This document shows positions 10,536 through 23,519 of a stretch of 64,000 nt of DNA, in pieces. The DNA is from Nageia nagi (Eukaryota > Pinophyta), in contig JBITNC010000001.1 of assembly GCA_050084985.1 (NCBI GenBank), forward strand, positions 198,152,001 to 198,216,000, in the 5' to 3' direction. The first letter of the stretch is position 1; every line of letters starts with the position of its first letter. The notes beneath the pieces were generated by a model, which saw nothing but the letters and a program-made list of their open reading frames with translations, was not told the origin of the DNA and did not search any database. The translations under genes and the position numbers were made by a program.

Positions 10536-11734
10536 TAGATGAACATTTTTAGCTATAATTTATTTTGACATAAACTAATATGGCCATATGTAAATCCCTT
10601 ACTTTAAATTATACACCAACATTTTAAAATGTTATTGAATGATTAGACATTTTGGATCCAATAATGCCTTGAAAATAAATACCATGTATGAAAATATGAT
10701 AAAATTGAGTAGAAGTGTGTGGTGGAATTTGCCACCTAAATTAGAGGTGCTTAATTGAGCGTCTACACTCGACCCATTAAGTAGAGGCCAATATTTGAAT
10801 TGAGTGACATGATAATAGTCATGGCAAACTAGTTTCCAATATGCTTAGGGTTATCCTCGAATGAAGGGGATCAAGGAGGAGATATATATAATAATACCTA
10901 ATTACAAGGAGTATTATACTTAAGTGCCACTCTAACTATCATTGGGCATGGATCATCATAGGGTATCATGGCCAATGCTTCATTACTAGAACATGAGAAT
11001 AAGATTTTATGTGATAAATTAGATGTTGTGAGGATAAAATGTGATGTGTTTAAGAAAAAAAGGGTGGTGTACAAACAAGAATTCAACTTAATCATGAAGG
11101 AGAAAAATGGGCTAATGGTTGAGAAAGAAAAGCTTATTGAAAGAATACATGAACTAAGCATGAAGTTGGAGGCTATAAGGCTATATGCCATTGCTTGTGT
11201 AATCCCTTGAGTTGTTCTAGTTGTTCACCCTAAGTTGGATGATGAGTGAGGTGTGCACAACCTTATTGATAAAATTTGTATTGGAAATGATATTACTTAT
11301 ATATTTATAAATAAAGAAGAAACATGTGGATATGAATGAAATATGCTTATTATGTGTTGAATCAGATTGCAACCAATGGTAAGGTGAATAATATTTTTGA
11401 TTTAGTTAAAGGATTTGGTGTGCATATGAGTGTTTACTTGAATATGATAGATATTCATGATAATTCCTTATTATAAATGCTTAATTACATTAATACAAGC
11501 ATGATAAGATGAAGTTAACTTGGTTTAATAATATTTTTTCAAACTTTTGTTGATGAAGTTAACCTCAAGAGGGAGAATTATGATATATGATGTCAACTTT
11601 ATGTTGGGATTTAAGCATATTTCATTAAGGATAAAATTTTGATGGGACTTCGCATTAATATTTCCTTGATTAAATGGATTGTGTTCAAACTATATATATA
11701 ATGCTCAAATACATACATCATTAATATTTTCACT
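10536..11734 (+). other. Probable retroelement remnant with a coiled-coil reading frame
   Basis: A short open frame at 10968-11210 (80 codons, + strand) is rich in Glu, Lys and Leu (for example MKEKNGLMVEKEKLIERIHE) and would form a coiled coil; such segments occur in plant retrotransposon gag-like regions but also elsewhere, so identity is open. Near 11556-11610 the pattern gatgaagtt ... cctcaagagggag ... atgtcaacttta repeats the copia pol-end motif. The rest is anonymous and AT-rich. Confidence 0.4.
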
Positions 11735-12094
11735 TCCTAAAGCTCAATTTTTAAGGAAATCTCTTAGGATTGTAAAGTTGTCCTTAAGGGGAAGTGAAGT
11801 ATGAATTATTAGAATTATTATCATAAATACTTCATTTTTAAGTATTTTTATGCACTTATGGATATTTTATATCATTTGATTTTGTGCACATATAATATTG
11901 TTAGATATCATGTTATTATGTTGCAAACATATGATATTATTAGATATCATGTGATGAAGTTGTGCATATATGATATTGTTAGATATCATGTTACAATGTT
12001 ATGCATCATGTTTTTATGTCATATTATGGTGATATACACATATTATATTATGATACACATATGATATTATTGTACACATATGATATTTTATTTG
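11735..12094 (+). mobile_element. Copia 3' end remnant with 39-bp repeats
   Basis: 11735-11815 aligns with the last codons of copia A pol (tcctaaagctcaattt ... gtccttaaggggaagtgaag against tcctgaagctcagttc ... gccctcaagggggagtgaag). It is followed by three units of about 39-40 bp containing agatatcatg (near 11902, 11942 and 11981), each with an imperfect palindrome (tgatattgttagatatca). It ends where the LTR of copia B begins, so B probably inserted into it. Confidence 0.6.
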
Positions 12095-12623
12095 TGATAC
12101 GAGAATAACCTCCTACACCCAATATTAAGCTTAAATATTCTTTCTAATATTCAACACAATCACATAAGAATAGTGACACAATATATATAGCAGTTCCTCT
12201 CACAAGAGAGTACTTCACTCTAACTCTAAGATCTTATTACTTCTCAAGAGATAACTCTTAAAAAGCTTTACAAGCACTCTCTCATCCTATAAATCTACAC
12301 ACTAAGAATGATTCTTTCCTTTCTAAAAGAGTGAAGAAGGTTTAAGGGAGGCCTTCTATTTATAAGAAAAAATCCTACTTTGGCTCACCCTTTTAACCAA
12401 GGGGAACAACATAGACCAAGGGGTAAGCATATTCTCAAGCCAAAGGATAAGTGTATCTTACAAGTGGTATGAGTGTAGAACAAGTCTCACAATTTTAAAT
12501 TCACTAAACACTTAAAAGGTATTCAATGATACTTTTAAGTATTTAAGTGGATGTAATTAGTGAGTTACATTAGGAGAAGATATTTGAACTTTTAGATACC
12601 TTACATAATAATGACTTCTAACA
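12095..12623 (-). mobile_element. 3' LTR of copia element B
   Basis: On the minus strand it begins TGTTAGAAG at 12623, directly after a polypurine tract (TTAAGGGTGAG, 12624-12634 reversed). The U3 block with gagccaaagtaggatttt and a cttataaatagaagg TATA-like site lies at about 12350-12400. The lower edge TGATACGAG at 12095 is my best reading; the length (about 529 bp) is slightly more than LTRs A and C. The matching 5' LTR is not found. Confidence 0.7.
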
Positions 12624-13446
12624 CTCACCCTTAATGTAATATTGGGGTAGAGAGTACATAAGATAAAGAGACAATGTAAGAGAGTTCTCCTCCATAATAA
12701 ATACAATTGGAGATGAGAACTTACATCTTGAGAAGTAATAAATTTTAGATAAGGCCCAACTATTAAGCCATTTTAACAAATTATTTACAATATAATAATC
12801 ATCAAACATAAATGATTTCATTATATAAGTATTCATTCAACAATAAGTTGACATGATGAGCATCCATGAGCCTACATAGCTAAAGTAAGTAACCTGCAAT
12901 ATTTAGAATAAGCATACAAGCTACAAGTAGCTCATAAACAAGATTAGTTAGATGTATCATATATACATTTATATCAATATAAGATAAATGAATCAAATAA
13001 TATCATTCATAAATTGATCAAATGGTGCACTATAATTTATCACAAAGATGCCAATAAAATTTATAGTCACCTATTGTATAAACAAAATATGTGTTGATCA
13101 TCATCATCATCAAAATATAACACATGATAAGTTATATCCAAAAAATATGCACATACTAGTTCCTTACAAATGGATAACTAAAAAATAACAACATCCACAT
13201 ACTAGTTCCTCACACATGGATAATTAAACAATGTTAAAAGTCCATCATATGATCTAAAGTGTACTATCAAGTTCCTCTCATGTGGATAACTAAAAAATTC
13301 CAATAATGCACATACTAGTTCCTCACATATGGAGAACTAAGTATAAAAGTGTACACATAAAGATCAACACTATACAACCAAAAAATCCTCCTAGAGGTGA
13401 AGTTGTCATCACAAACATGAATTCAAACTTAAATCTCTCTTGAGGG
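12624..13446 (-). other. Conserved 3' noncoding region of copia B with stem-loop repeats
   Basis: The reverse strand matches the copia A 3' region: PPT with the upstream TACCCCAATATTACATTAAG, the GGAGGAGAAC hairpin, the gtgcaccat and TTGCAGGTTACT landmarks, then four units containing AGTTATCC ... TGAGGAACT (around 13155, 13202, 13269 and 13315), and the pol-end inverted repeat at 13396-13405/13447-13456. Confidence 0.75.
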
Positions 13447-15607
13447 AAACATCACCAAGTCAAGAGACCCCATAATATTGCAAAATTGAGATTTAAAAAG
13501 GGATGTGGTGAATAAATCAACAAAATTTTTATTTTATGAACAATATTGAAGCCATGAAATAGCATCAAGAACTTTATCTGTGATGAAATGAGCTTGTATT
13601 TCAACATGTTTTATTCACTAATGATACACAAGGTTCTTGGCCAAAGTAATGGTTGACTAATTGTATGAAGAAATATGAGATGGACCAAGCTATTGAATTC
13701 CAATTTCTTACAAAATATTTCTAAGCCAAATAGCTTCCTATGATGCAACTATCATAGCTTTATATTGCACCTCTATGGTGGATAGAGTGATTATAGGTTG
13801 CTTCTTGGAAGACCAAGATATAGCACTTGAACTAATGTTAAACACATAAGTATAAGTGTATTTTCTATCATTTATGTCACCTCATATTTAGAATTTGAAA
13901 ACCCTAAAATAACAAAGGAAGGAAACTTGGTAAACTTGAGGGCAAGATCCTTAGTTCCTACAATATACCTCAAGATCTTCTTAGTAACATGGATATGCTT
14001 AATATAAGATTTATGCATAAACCTTTCCATCAAATTCATTGCATAGGCACTATCTAGCCTAGAGATAGTCAACTAAAAAAGATTACTAATAAGTTATCGA
14101 TATATTACATCATATACTAGATAAGAGTTAGAGTTGGTCTCAAGCTTGATTCTAAAATAAACTAAGATAGTCATAGGCTTACATTCTTCCATTCCAAACT
14201 TTTGTAAAATATATGATATGTATTTGGATTGACCAAGGTAGGTATAATTCTTACATTAATACACTTGCATACCAAGGTAGTAGTGGAAGAGACTAAGGTC
14301 ATTCATCTCATATTTTGCCTTAAGTTTCGATATGCACTCATTGATAATTATCATATTATTTCTTGTAATAAAAAGATCATCCATATAGATAAGAATCAAT
14401 ACTAAGTATTTTTCTTTGTTGAGAATATATGAATTTGTATCGAACTAGCATTTGGAGAACATAATTGTCATAAAATATCCAAAAATATTTTTGTACCAAG
14501 CTCTTGGTGCTTGCTTAAGTCCATATAAGGACTTGATCTTTTACTTACACACATGGGACTCTTTTCCTTGCATAACAAACCCTTCAGACTAACTCATGTA
14601 GATCTCAACATCTAAGTCACCATTGAGAAAAATACTTTTCACATTGAGTTGGAATACCTTCCAATATTGAGTTGTTGAAAGGTAAAGGATCAATCTAACT
14701 AAATATACATCTTTTTCACTAAAGCAAATATTTCCTCATAATTAACTTCATATTTTTTACTAAAACCCTTAGCCATCAACCTTGTCTTATATTTCTCAAT
14801 TTTACCATATGAACTATACTTAACCTTATGAGTCCATTTATTTCTAATTAAATTCCTTTTAGTTAAATATAGAACTAAGTTCCAAGTTCCATTTTTTATA
14901 AGATACTTATATCCCAACTTCATGGCATTCATCCAATAAGCATGTTTGGAAGCCTCCTTAAAGGTTTAAGGTTTAGTATGGTTATTAATTTTAGTAAATA
15001 GAGACTTATTCAAAGTCATGCTTCTAGTTATCCTTTGAGTTGGAGAATTTTACTCTTGAGGTGACTTATCTGAAGTGACATCCAACCACTTAGGTATTTC
15101 TGAATATTCTTCAAATTCTTCACTTGAAGAAGAGTCATTAGAAAATTCATAGAACTTTACATACTTTAAAATAAACACTACTTTTGAAGGAGAGTAGATA
15201 TTATAACCTTTATGTTGACTAGCATATCCCATAAAAATGTATTTTTTTATTTATTATCCAACTTATTCCTTTTCTTTGAAACTATAAAGGAAAAAGCTTC
15301 ACAACCAAAAACCCTTAGATGAGAAATATTAGATTTTTTTTTCCATACCTCATAAGGATTTTTAATTTAAACTGCTTTTGTTGGACACCTACTCAAGGTG
15401 TAGATAGAATTACTCACATATTCACCCATAAAAACTTAGTAAGGTTGTTTATCATGCATGTATCCATTTCCATTATGGTTTTATTCATCCTTTTTGCAAC
15501 ACCATTTTGTTTTAGGGTATAAGGGATTGTGAATTGCATTTTGATCCCATGCCTTGTACAAAACTCATTGCTAATAATTCCAACCTCATTATCTAAACTA
15601 AACGTCT
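13447..15607 (-). pseudogene. Copia element B: RNase H, RT and C-terminal part of integrase
   Basis: Minus-strand copia pol with many stops and frameshifts. Readable parts, high to low coordinate: the second part of the integrase core (motif TLKQNGVAKRMNKTIMET, about 15450-15520), the integrase C-terminal region GYASQHKGYNIYSPSK (15170-15232), the RT N-terminus GTWNLVLYLTKRNLIRNKW (14820-14900), the RT active site YMDDLF (about 14375-14395), and RNase H with HVTKKILRYIVGTKDLALKF (13900-14000). The integrase frame stops abruptly at 15607, where the gypsy LTR begins, and resumes at 23525. Confidence 0.93.
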
Positions 15608-16084
15608 TGATCTATAATTTCCTTAAACTTATAGATTTAAAGGAAATATCACATACAAATTTTAGAATCACAAAATTTGAATTAGAAACTAGAATATAAT
15701 GCCAATAATAATAAAGAATGAAAATGACATTAAAACATCCATAAAATTAACATAGTTTTGTAAAAGAGGTTCCTCTCAGTGTGAGAGTACATCCCCTATA
15801 GTAGCTTCCATCAAGCTGATCATTCTAATATGTAGCAAGTTTACAATAGGATTTATAATCCTTCAAACTATCATCAACATAAAATTAAATCCCACAACAT
15901 GCAAACAAACTACAATAGTGATGAATAGGTTTGCTATAAGCTTTAATTCACACTCTACCTTCCTCCTTCTCTATTATACCTTCTTCACCTCTCCTCTCAA
16001 GTCTCCACAAGGATATGTAGGTAGAACTAACACCATTGGAGGAACTGCATGGCTTTCCAACTTTGCTATAACTTCCAAACATCT
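15608..16084 (-). mobile_element. Gypsy 3' LTR, first part
   Basis: Starts TGATCTATAATTTCC (plus-strand view) after the target duplication CGTCT (15603-15607). It aligns throughout with 22313-22790, the 5' LTR of the same element. It is interrupted at 16084 by a solo LTR and continues at 16941. Joined length without the insertion and its duplication is about 1226 bp, against 1207 bp for the 5' copy. Confidence 0.9.
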
Positions 16085-16935
16085 TGTTAACACATAAAAA
16101 TGAATTTATGTTTTTAAATCAATAAATTAATGAAATATGCTTGGACTAAATATATGTCTTGATTGTATTAAAGTGATAATATCAATGTTTATCTTGAAAA
16201 TGAATTTTATAATGATTATCTTGAATATTGCATGGATTATCTTGAATATTGCATGAATTATCTTGTTATTGGTGTGTTTATCTTGAATATTGTGAATTAT
16301 CCTTATTTATGAAGATGCATGCCGACCCATGGGTTGTATTATCTATTATCTATATAAATAAGGGATATAATAGTAAGTCCACATAACAAGGATACACATG
16401 ATCCTACGTATGGTCTTGTAAGTGGCTACCCCTTAAGGTATCTCTTGGTACCGCCTAAAAGGCTGTGGTTTGTGTGCTTCCTTTCGTGAGCTATCCTAAC
16501 ATCCAAGATCTATTCTGATATCACACTGCTATCTGAGACATCCATATTGAATTTTTGGACTTAATCAAAAGGTCAAAACCATCAAACAAAGGCCGTCGGT
16601 GCTCCTTTATGAACAGAAGAACCTCATCGATGCTCTTATATCATTGAAACAGACCACCCGCGGTCCTCTTTTTGCATCCTCACAGTCACGACATTGTTGG
16701 AAAGGTAGCTCATCATCAGTACATCGCCAATATCTACATCTTTCATTGTCAAGTACATTCTGTGAGGTAAGTACACAAATTACAGTCTTAGTTGGTACAA
16801 TTACATTTCTGAATTGGTTATTTTGTTTATTGTTATCTAGAATAAATTGCTATCCGTAGTTTAAATACAGATAACATTGAGTTTGTAGATATTTGCTTAT
16901 TTACTTATTTGCATACTCAATTTTATTTGTAAACA
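16085..16935 (+). mobile_element. Solo LTR (851 bp) nested in the gypsy LTR
   Basis: Starts TGTTAACACA and ends TGTAAACA, flanked by a perfect 5-bp duplication CATCT (16080-16084 and 16936-16940). Comparison with the uninterrupted gypsy LTR (around 22785-22795) shows this block is extra there. A TATA-like ctatataaataagg lies at about 16350-16365, consistent with + orientation. No internal region is present, so LTR-LTR recombination has removed the rest. The family was not identified; it differs from copia A/B/C and the gypsy LTR. Confidence 0.9.
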
Positions 16936-17689
16936 CATCTCAAAATGAATCAAAATGCTTCACCTCCCATTTGTACATATTATGTTTTTACAATATGGGT
17001 TCTAGAATCAATGTTGCACTAGCATATCGAGTGTATAAGAAAGTGAAAGGTTAAGTGTTGGGTCGAGTGCCATATGAACCATCTGGTAAATGGGTGAGTC
17101 TTCATCAACATCCATGTTGGTCTTCCAATGCTTTATTTTGGTCTCCATATAAAAAATCATCATAATAACATGCCAAATGGGTCAAATTCATAATACCACA
17201 TTGTAATTCCTTAGAAACACTCTCACAAGCATTGATATTGGTGTTGGCATTGGTGTCAATGTTGGCACTAGTAGTTTTAACACTTCTATGGAAATTACCT
17301 TTTATGGTGATCAAATATTTGACAAAGTTAGGCACACGTATACTCATTGGAAAGGTCTCTTCGAGAAATATCAAATAAAAAAAGAATCAAATCAATTGAA
17401 AATATTTATAAAAAGTTATGATTTCCCAAATATGATTGATTTATTTTCAATAGGTTCCATGGAATAGAAAATTCACAAGACACAATGTAAAATCTCCAAA
17501 CATCACCCAATAGTGAGAGTGTTCCAAATCCTCATTCTAAGGATATTAGATTTAGATAATTAAATCAAATATGGAGTGATTACAAAATCAAAACCTTCAT
17601 AATACCATATTTTAGTTTAAAATAATAGATGAAGCTCATAAGTGAAAACCTCTAGCCAAATAAACACTTAAGGAAAGATCTCTAGATAA
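16936..17689 (-). mobile_element. Gypsy 3' LTR, second part
   Basis: Continues the alignment with the 5' LTR (22790-23519) up to TCTAGATAA at 17689. On the minus strand the preceding purine run TTGGGGAGGTG (about 17690-17700) is the polypurine tract. Small ORFs here are shadows. Confidence 0.88.
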
Positions 17690-18100
17690 CACCTCCCCAA
17701 TGGGAAGTGTATTTTATCCTTAAAATGCTTAGTTATGGACAAGGTGAAAAAATAAATCTTCAAACTTACTCTTATCATACCATTTTGTTATTTTAGGTAG
17801 TTTACCTTTCAACCTAACAAGTCAAATTTCTTGTTGTCCTCTCCTTGTATTTCGAATCTTCTTCTACAAAATTAAGTCCTTCTTTAGTTCATCCATTGTG
17901 CTAGGGGAAATATCTTCAATAGATGGTAAAATGGTGCTTGAATCAACTTTACTTTAGCTAACATAGAAAATCAATTTAAGGTGTTCAACATTGAAAATTG
18001 AATAAATATTTATATATGGAGGAAAATCAAGTCTAAAGGAATCAACACCCACTTGCTCAAGGATATTAAATGGTCCATACCTAATTGGTTTCATCTTCTT
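17690..18100 (-). pseudogene. Gypsy integrase C-terminus: GPY/F module and chromodomain
   Basis: Minus strand below the integrase core. 18000-18100 reads KPIRYGPFNILEQVGVDSF and SIFNVEHLKL, the GPY/F module of gypsy integrases. About 17755-17870 reads RNTRRGQQE ... LVRLKGKLPKITKWYDKSKF with stops, a decayed chromodomain (family pattern: (F/Y)LVRWKG....ATW). This places the element with the chromoviruses. The polypurine tract lies at the lower end. Confidence 0.82.
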
Positions 18101-18928
18101 TGAAGGTCCCTTTAACCTTTCTTTTCTAAGATGTAGCTAAAATTAATCACCAAATTGGAACTTGTGATCATTCCTATGTTTATCATGCCTCATTTTGTAT
18201 TTTGCTTGACTTATTTTGAGTTGTTCCTATGCCTTGATATGAACAAGTTTGATTTTTTCAATGAATTTCTCATCTTATGGCTCCTCCTTTTCTAATATTG
18301 CATTAGAATCATCTTATTGCCTAAAAACATAATCAAATGGTGAGGATGGAAGGTATCTATAAATTGTTTCAAAAGGTGTTTTACTTGTGGAAGAGTGTAT
18401 TGCTCTATTATAGAAGTGTTGAATGTAAACAAGATGCTCATTCCATGATTTTGGATGTTTTCCATAGTACCCCCTAAGTACTTGCACAATAATCCTATTC
18501 ACTATCCTAGTTTGGTCATTCATTTGAGGGTGAAAATTTATGTTTCTCTTAAACTTGTTATCCCTTTTTTCCCATAAGGTTTTCCAAAACTTACCCAAGA
18601 ATATACTATCTCTATCTAAAACAATAAAACTAGGTAGTCCAAAGTGAACCCATACATGAGAAAAAAATAAGTCATCTGCAATCTGTCTATTGATAGTCTT
18701 ATTATATGGAATTAAAATACATATATTTCTAAATCTATTAACAACAACAAAAAAATAATTATGTCCCCTTTTTTTCATAGATAAACCAACCACAAAATCT
18801 ATTAATATACTCTCCCAAGGCCTTCTAGGAACTAGTAATGGATGATATAACCCCAACTTTCTATTACTAGGCTTTCTTGTGCAACATAAAACACACTCCA
18901 TAATGTATTTTGAAACTTGTTCTTGCAT
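18101..18928 (-). pseudogene. Gypsy integrase core
   Basis: The open stretch 18314-18928 (204 codons) covers the end of the zinc-binding domain (CVLCCTRKPSNRKLGLYHPL) and the catalytic core: first Asp in ILIDFVVGLS, second in PSFIVLDRDSIF. At the expected third acidic residue (family ...DGQTE.VN) it reads NDQTRIVNR, so the catalytic Glu is replaced by Arg. NRAIHSSTSKTPFETIY is the usual core end. It is longer than most open frames in the window but catalytically dead. Confidence 0.93.
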
Positions 18929-20460
18929 CTTTGTCTAATACACATACCTTTTCAAGTTTTCCATAGTCTTACCCACTCCAAAATGTCTAGAAATTTGAGA
19001 TGCATGTGCTTCTCTAACGAGTTGCACTCTTTCTCCTTATGGCATACATAAAGTATTTCCTTTATACAACAATCCCTCTTTCATAAAATAATTAATATCA
19101 GCATCACATATACTATTTTGAATCAACTTCAAATAAATATCCTTGAAATCAAGATCATTAAGGCACTATTCTTTGTATGAATCTTGCACAAAAGGATAAA
19201 GTTTAATAATATAACTCAAACTTGAAATAATAGTTTGTATTGGTGGCCTAGATAATAAATTTGTAATTTTATTTATACTTTCCTTTTTATACTTAATAAT
19301 GAGGTGGTACTACTGCAACAAATCCATTCACCTCAAATGTCTTGCTTGTTGTAATTTGGATTGAGTTTGCAGGTATTGTAATGGTCGGTGATCAATATGA
19401 ATGATGGTATCCTTACCAACCAAAAAGTGTTTCCATTTTTTAATAGCTTGGACAAGAGTAAAGAACTCTTTGTTATAGATCAGATAGTTTAACACTACTT
19501 CACTAAGTTTTTCTAAATGATAAACATACAACTTTTCTTCCTTGCATCAACACTACTCGAATTGCATATTCAGTAGCATTTGATTCTATTCAAAATGATG
19601 TTGCAAATTGGGTAATGCTAGAATAGGTGTATTAACAATTTTATCCTTCAAGGTGTTAAAAATCACTCTATTTTTTTCTTCCCCATTTAAAACCATCCCT
19701 CTTACTAGTTATATCATGCAATGGAGAGGCTATATTGGAAAAAAATATCAATGAATTTTTTGAGATATTGAGTTTTTACTAAGAAGTTCCTTGTATTAGT
19801 GATATTTGTAGGCATTGGCCAATCAATAATAACCTTTACCTTATCAAGATCAATTCTCAACTATCCATCACTAACAATGTGACCAAGGTACACCAAAATT
19901 TTCTTCCCAAACTCATATTTACTCATATTCAATAATAACTTATTATTTTTTGAATTTTGTAGCACTTGTGTGTACCATATGTTTTTCCCAATTTCTATTA
20001 AAAATAAGAATATCATTTAGGTAAATAATAACAAATTTATGAAGAAAGGATATGAATACCTCATTAATTACTCTCATAAAAGTGGTTGGTGCATTACATA
20101 TTCTAAAAGATAGTACAAGCCATTCGAACAGCCCCTCTTTGGTTTTGAATGTAGTATTCCACATGTCTTCCTCCTTTATCCACACTTGGTGATAACCACT
20201 TATTAAGTCCAGCTTAGTGAATAACTTTCCCTCTCTCATTTTCTCCAATATATCATCAATAATTGGTTATCGATATCTATTTTTGATGGTGATATTGTTC
20301 AATTTTTAGTAGTTAATGCATATCCTCCATGATCCATCCTTCTTTAGCACAAGGATAATTGGTGAACTGCAAGGTGAAGTGCTTGGCCTGATCACTTCTT
20401 GTTCCAATGGTTTACAAATTTTCCTCCTCATCTCCTCCTTCTCAATCTTGAACTATCTAT
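18929..20460 (-). pseudogene. Gypsy reverse transcriptase and RNase H
   Basis: Minus strand. RT motifs: FTKLDLISGYHQVWIKEED and TTFKTKEGLFEW (20100-20240), then VIIYLNDILIF (about 20010-20035), where family members have Y(L/V/A)DD; the first catalytic Asp is Asn here, a G-to-A change. RNase H is at 19328-19531 (EFFTLVQAIKKWKHFLVGKD, IIHIDHRPLQYL). Several frameshifts and stops. Around 20330-20420 the RT N-terminal part is still readable. Confidence 0.92.
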
Positions 20461-21235
20461 ACAACCCAATATTTTGAAGAGCTACATAAGGCATTAATTG
20501 GATCTAATGTTGGATGTCTCTCTTTAGTGGCAATCATTTTGGTTTCAAAAATAACTCACTATACTCCTCTAGAAATATCTAAACTTGTTGGTCTTTTTTT
20601 CTTAATGTGGATGATGTCCCCATCATTGATAAGAGCCCTCAAACCTCCTTTTTCTAGACCATATCAATCATACACTTCTTACTTAGCACTAATTAGTCTT
20701 TTGGCTTGGCTTGCTGTCACCAACTCTATTTTGCATCTACTTTTATGAGCATGGATGTCGTGATGAACACCATTCTTCACAAATATACACTGATTCAATT
20801 TTATGAAATAAATACCATCTTTTTTCCACAAATATGGGTTTCCATAAATCACACTACATATATCAAGAGGCACCATATCAACCATAACTTCATCAATAAA
20901 TGTTTTTGTTATTGCAAACACCAACTTACAATTTCTAGTTACTTGCATTTGAGTTCCATGATTCAGCCAACCCAAAGGATAGAGATGAAGATGAGGAATA
21001 GTCACCAATTTTAGCCTATTAACCCAAGTTTCTATAGTAATATTGGCCTAAGAACCATGGTCAAAGATAACATCAATTCTAGTATGCTTTACTTGGATCT
21101 TGAGATGGAACAATTGTGTCTTTTGTTTTTCTTTAGTTGCACTATCTTATTTTTGCATAGTAGCCCAAGTGATCTCATTATCAGCATCAAAAATATCTTC
21201 TACAATTTGTCCCTTTATCACCATAATAACCTTCC
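20461..21235 (-). pseudogene. Gypsy protease region
   Basis: About 21048-21070 on the minus strand reads VIFDHGS then a stop and ANIT, the active-site motif of a retropepsin (family D(T/H)G(A/S) with downstream N-(F/I)). The frame 20679-21008 continues with VPLDICSVIYGNPYLWKKDG, the typical end of the gypsy protease. CAG-to-TAG decay breaks the motif. Confidence 0.8.
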
Positions 21236-22200
21236 TACTCTTTTTCTTCTCTTTTTTGGTTTACCACCATTATATGGTTTCTTCTTATCTGGATGAAGTT
21301 CCCAACAACCTTCTTTATCATGCCCATCCTTGTCATAATGAGAATAATTTTTGTTAGCTTTTGTTGTAGTATTGGTATTCTTCTCTTGCTTGACTCCTTT
21401 CTCTTTGTCTTGGGACTTACCTTTCTCTTGATGTCCACTTGATGATGCACACTTGGAGTTTTCATATTGTCTTCTAGCTTTTCTATCCTCCTCAAGATAT
21501 TATGCTTGCACACAAGTTTTATGAAAATAAGTGGGATCAAACAACATGATTGTATTTTGCAAATGAGAATGCAAACCTATAATATACTTCATCAACATAC
21601 TTGGATATTTTAGAGAAATCCCCAATACAATAGCTTGTATTTTAAATTAAGTAGTGTATTCTTGAATGGATTGCCCTTTTTGTTATCTTAGAAATTGCCA
21701 TTTCAATAGTTGCTTCTTGTTATACCCCAAGGGATAGAATTTCTCCTTCAACAATTACTTTAAATATTCCTAAGATGAAATGAGTGGTAGGTTCTCATGT
21801 TTAAGTGAGTCAAAATGAGCTTCCCACCATATCAAAGCATGTCTACTCAGTTTCAACCTTATAAATGAGATTTTTGTAGATTTCTCCACAACCTCTTGCA
21901 CTTGGAAATAAACTTCTAGTTTCCTAAACCAATTATTCAACTTCTCAATGTCAACCTCTCCTCTAAATGATGGAATCTCCACTTTAGCTTTAATTTTGAA
22001 AGGCAATGGTATAGTAGGTTGTGGTGGTGTTGAATATTGATCACTATCTTGTCTTCTTTCCATTTGAGGAGACCTCTTTGAAATCATGTCAACTAATCTT
22101 AACATGAAGGCCTCCATTGTAATAAATCTCCTTTGAAAGTCTTCATCATATGTGATGGCTTGAGGAGGTTCTTCTTCATGCACATCTTCCATGGATTCGA
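21236..22200 (-). pseudogene. Gypsy gag
   Basis: 22192 down to 21770 encodes a retrotransposon gag (MEDVHEEEPPQAITYDEDFQ; EIPSFRGEVDIEKLNNWFRK; WWEAHFDSLKHENLPL), with its start just inside the primer-binding site. Further down, about 21295-21350, is a zinc knuckle reading NYSHYDKDGHDKEGCWELHP; the first two Cys of CX2CX4HX4C are both Tyr. Confidence 0.9.
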
Positions 22201-22298
22201 TCCTCCTCCTTCTTCTTCAAATCTTAGTGTCTTCATGAAACAAATTTAGATTTTAGCTCCTTTTCCCTTGCATTCATAGGCTCTAACATTTTCACTTA

Positions 22299-22310
22299 GC
22301 TTTGATACTA
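22299..22310 (-). promoter_or_regulatory. Gypsy primer-binding site
   Basis: Two bases inside the 5' LTR the minus strand reads TAGTATCAAAGC (with surrounding T and TAAGTG), matching 10 of 12 positions of the initiator-Met tRNA type site TGGTATCAGAGC. Confidence 0.75.
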
Positions 22311-22312
22311 AT

Positions 22313-23519
22313 TGATCTATAATTTCCTTAAACTTATAGCTTTAAAGGAAATATAACATACAGATTTTACAATCATAGAATTTGAATTGAAAACTAGAAT
22401 ATAATACCAATAAGAAACAAGAATGAAAATAATATTCAAGCATACATAAAATTGATACAAGTTTATTAAATAGGTTCCTCTCATTGTGAGAGTACATCTC
22501 CTATAGTAGCCACCATCAAGCCCATCATTCTATTATGCAACAAGTTTACAATAGGATTTACAATCCTTGAAAGTATCTTCAAAACAAAATTGAATCCCAC
22601 AACATGCAAACAAACTATAATAGTGATGAATAGGTCTACAAGAAGATATGATTCATCCTTTAGTTTCTTTCTTATCTATTCTTCCTTCTTCCCCCCTCCT
22701 CTCAAGTCTCCATAAGGAAATGTAGGTAGAATCGATGCCCATGGAGAAATTGCATGGCTTTCCAACTTTGTTATAACTTTAAAACATCTCAAAATAAATA
22801 AAAAAATTTAACCTCCCATATATACATGTTTTATTTTTCTATCATAGGTGTTGGAATCAATATTAGCATTGGCATTTCAGGTGTATCATAAGGTGAAAGG
22901 TTAGGTGTCAAGTCAGGTGCCACATGAACCATCGAGTGAACATGTGAGTATTCATCAACATCTATGCTAGTATTCCTATACTTTATTTTGGTCCCCATAT
23001 ACAAAATCATCATAATAACATTCCAAATGAGTTAAATTCACAATACAACATCATAATTCCTCAAAAACACTCATGTGGGTGCTAGTGTTAGCATTGGTGT
23101 TGATAGTTTTGACACTTATATGGAAATCACCTTGTATGCTAATAAAATATTTTAAAAAGGTAGGCATACATATACTCATTGGAAAGGTATCTTCAAGCAC
23201 TATCTAATGAATAAAAATAACTCAATTGGATATCTCTATCAAAATTTATGCCTTACCAAAGATGACTGATTTATTTTTGATAAGTTTCATGGTATAGAAA
23301 ATTCACAATATGAAATGTAAAATATTTAAACATCACCCATTAGTGAGAGTATTCCAAATCCTTATTCTACAAATGTTATATTCAAATAATTCAATAAAAT
23401 ATGGATTGATTACAAAATCAAAACCTTCATAATACAAAATTTTAGTTTAAAATAATGGATCAAGCTCATAAGTGAAAACCTCTAGCCAAATCAACACTTA
23501 AGGAAAGATCTCTAGATCA
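22313..23519 (-). mobile_element. Gypsy 5' LTR (1207 bp)
   Basis: Uninterrupted LTR copy. In plus view it starts TGATCTA and ends TAGATCA, a perfect 7-bp terminal inverted repeat. It is followed by CATCT (23520-23524), which pairs with CGTCT at 15603-15607 as the target duplication, differing only by CG to CA. Beyond it the copia B integrase frame resumes exactly. Confidence 0.93.

Noticed and set aside
17690-22312. Endogenous plant pararetrovirus instead of Ty3-gypsy
   Set aside because: Presence of LTRs, PPT, integrase with GPY/F module and chromodomain identifies a chromovirus-like LTR retrotransposon; no movement protein or coat motifs.
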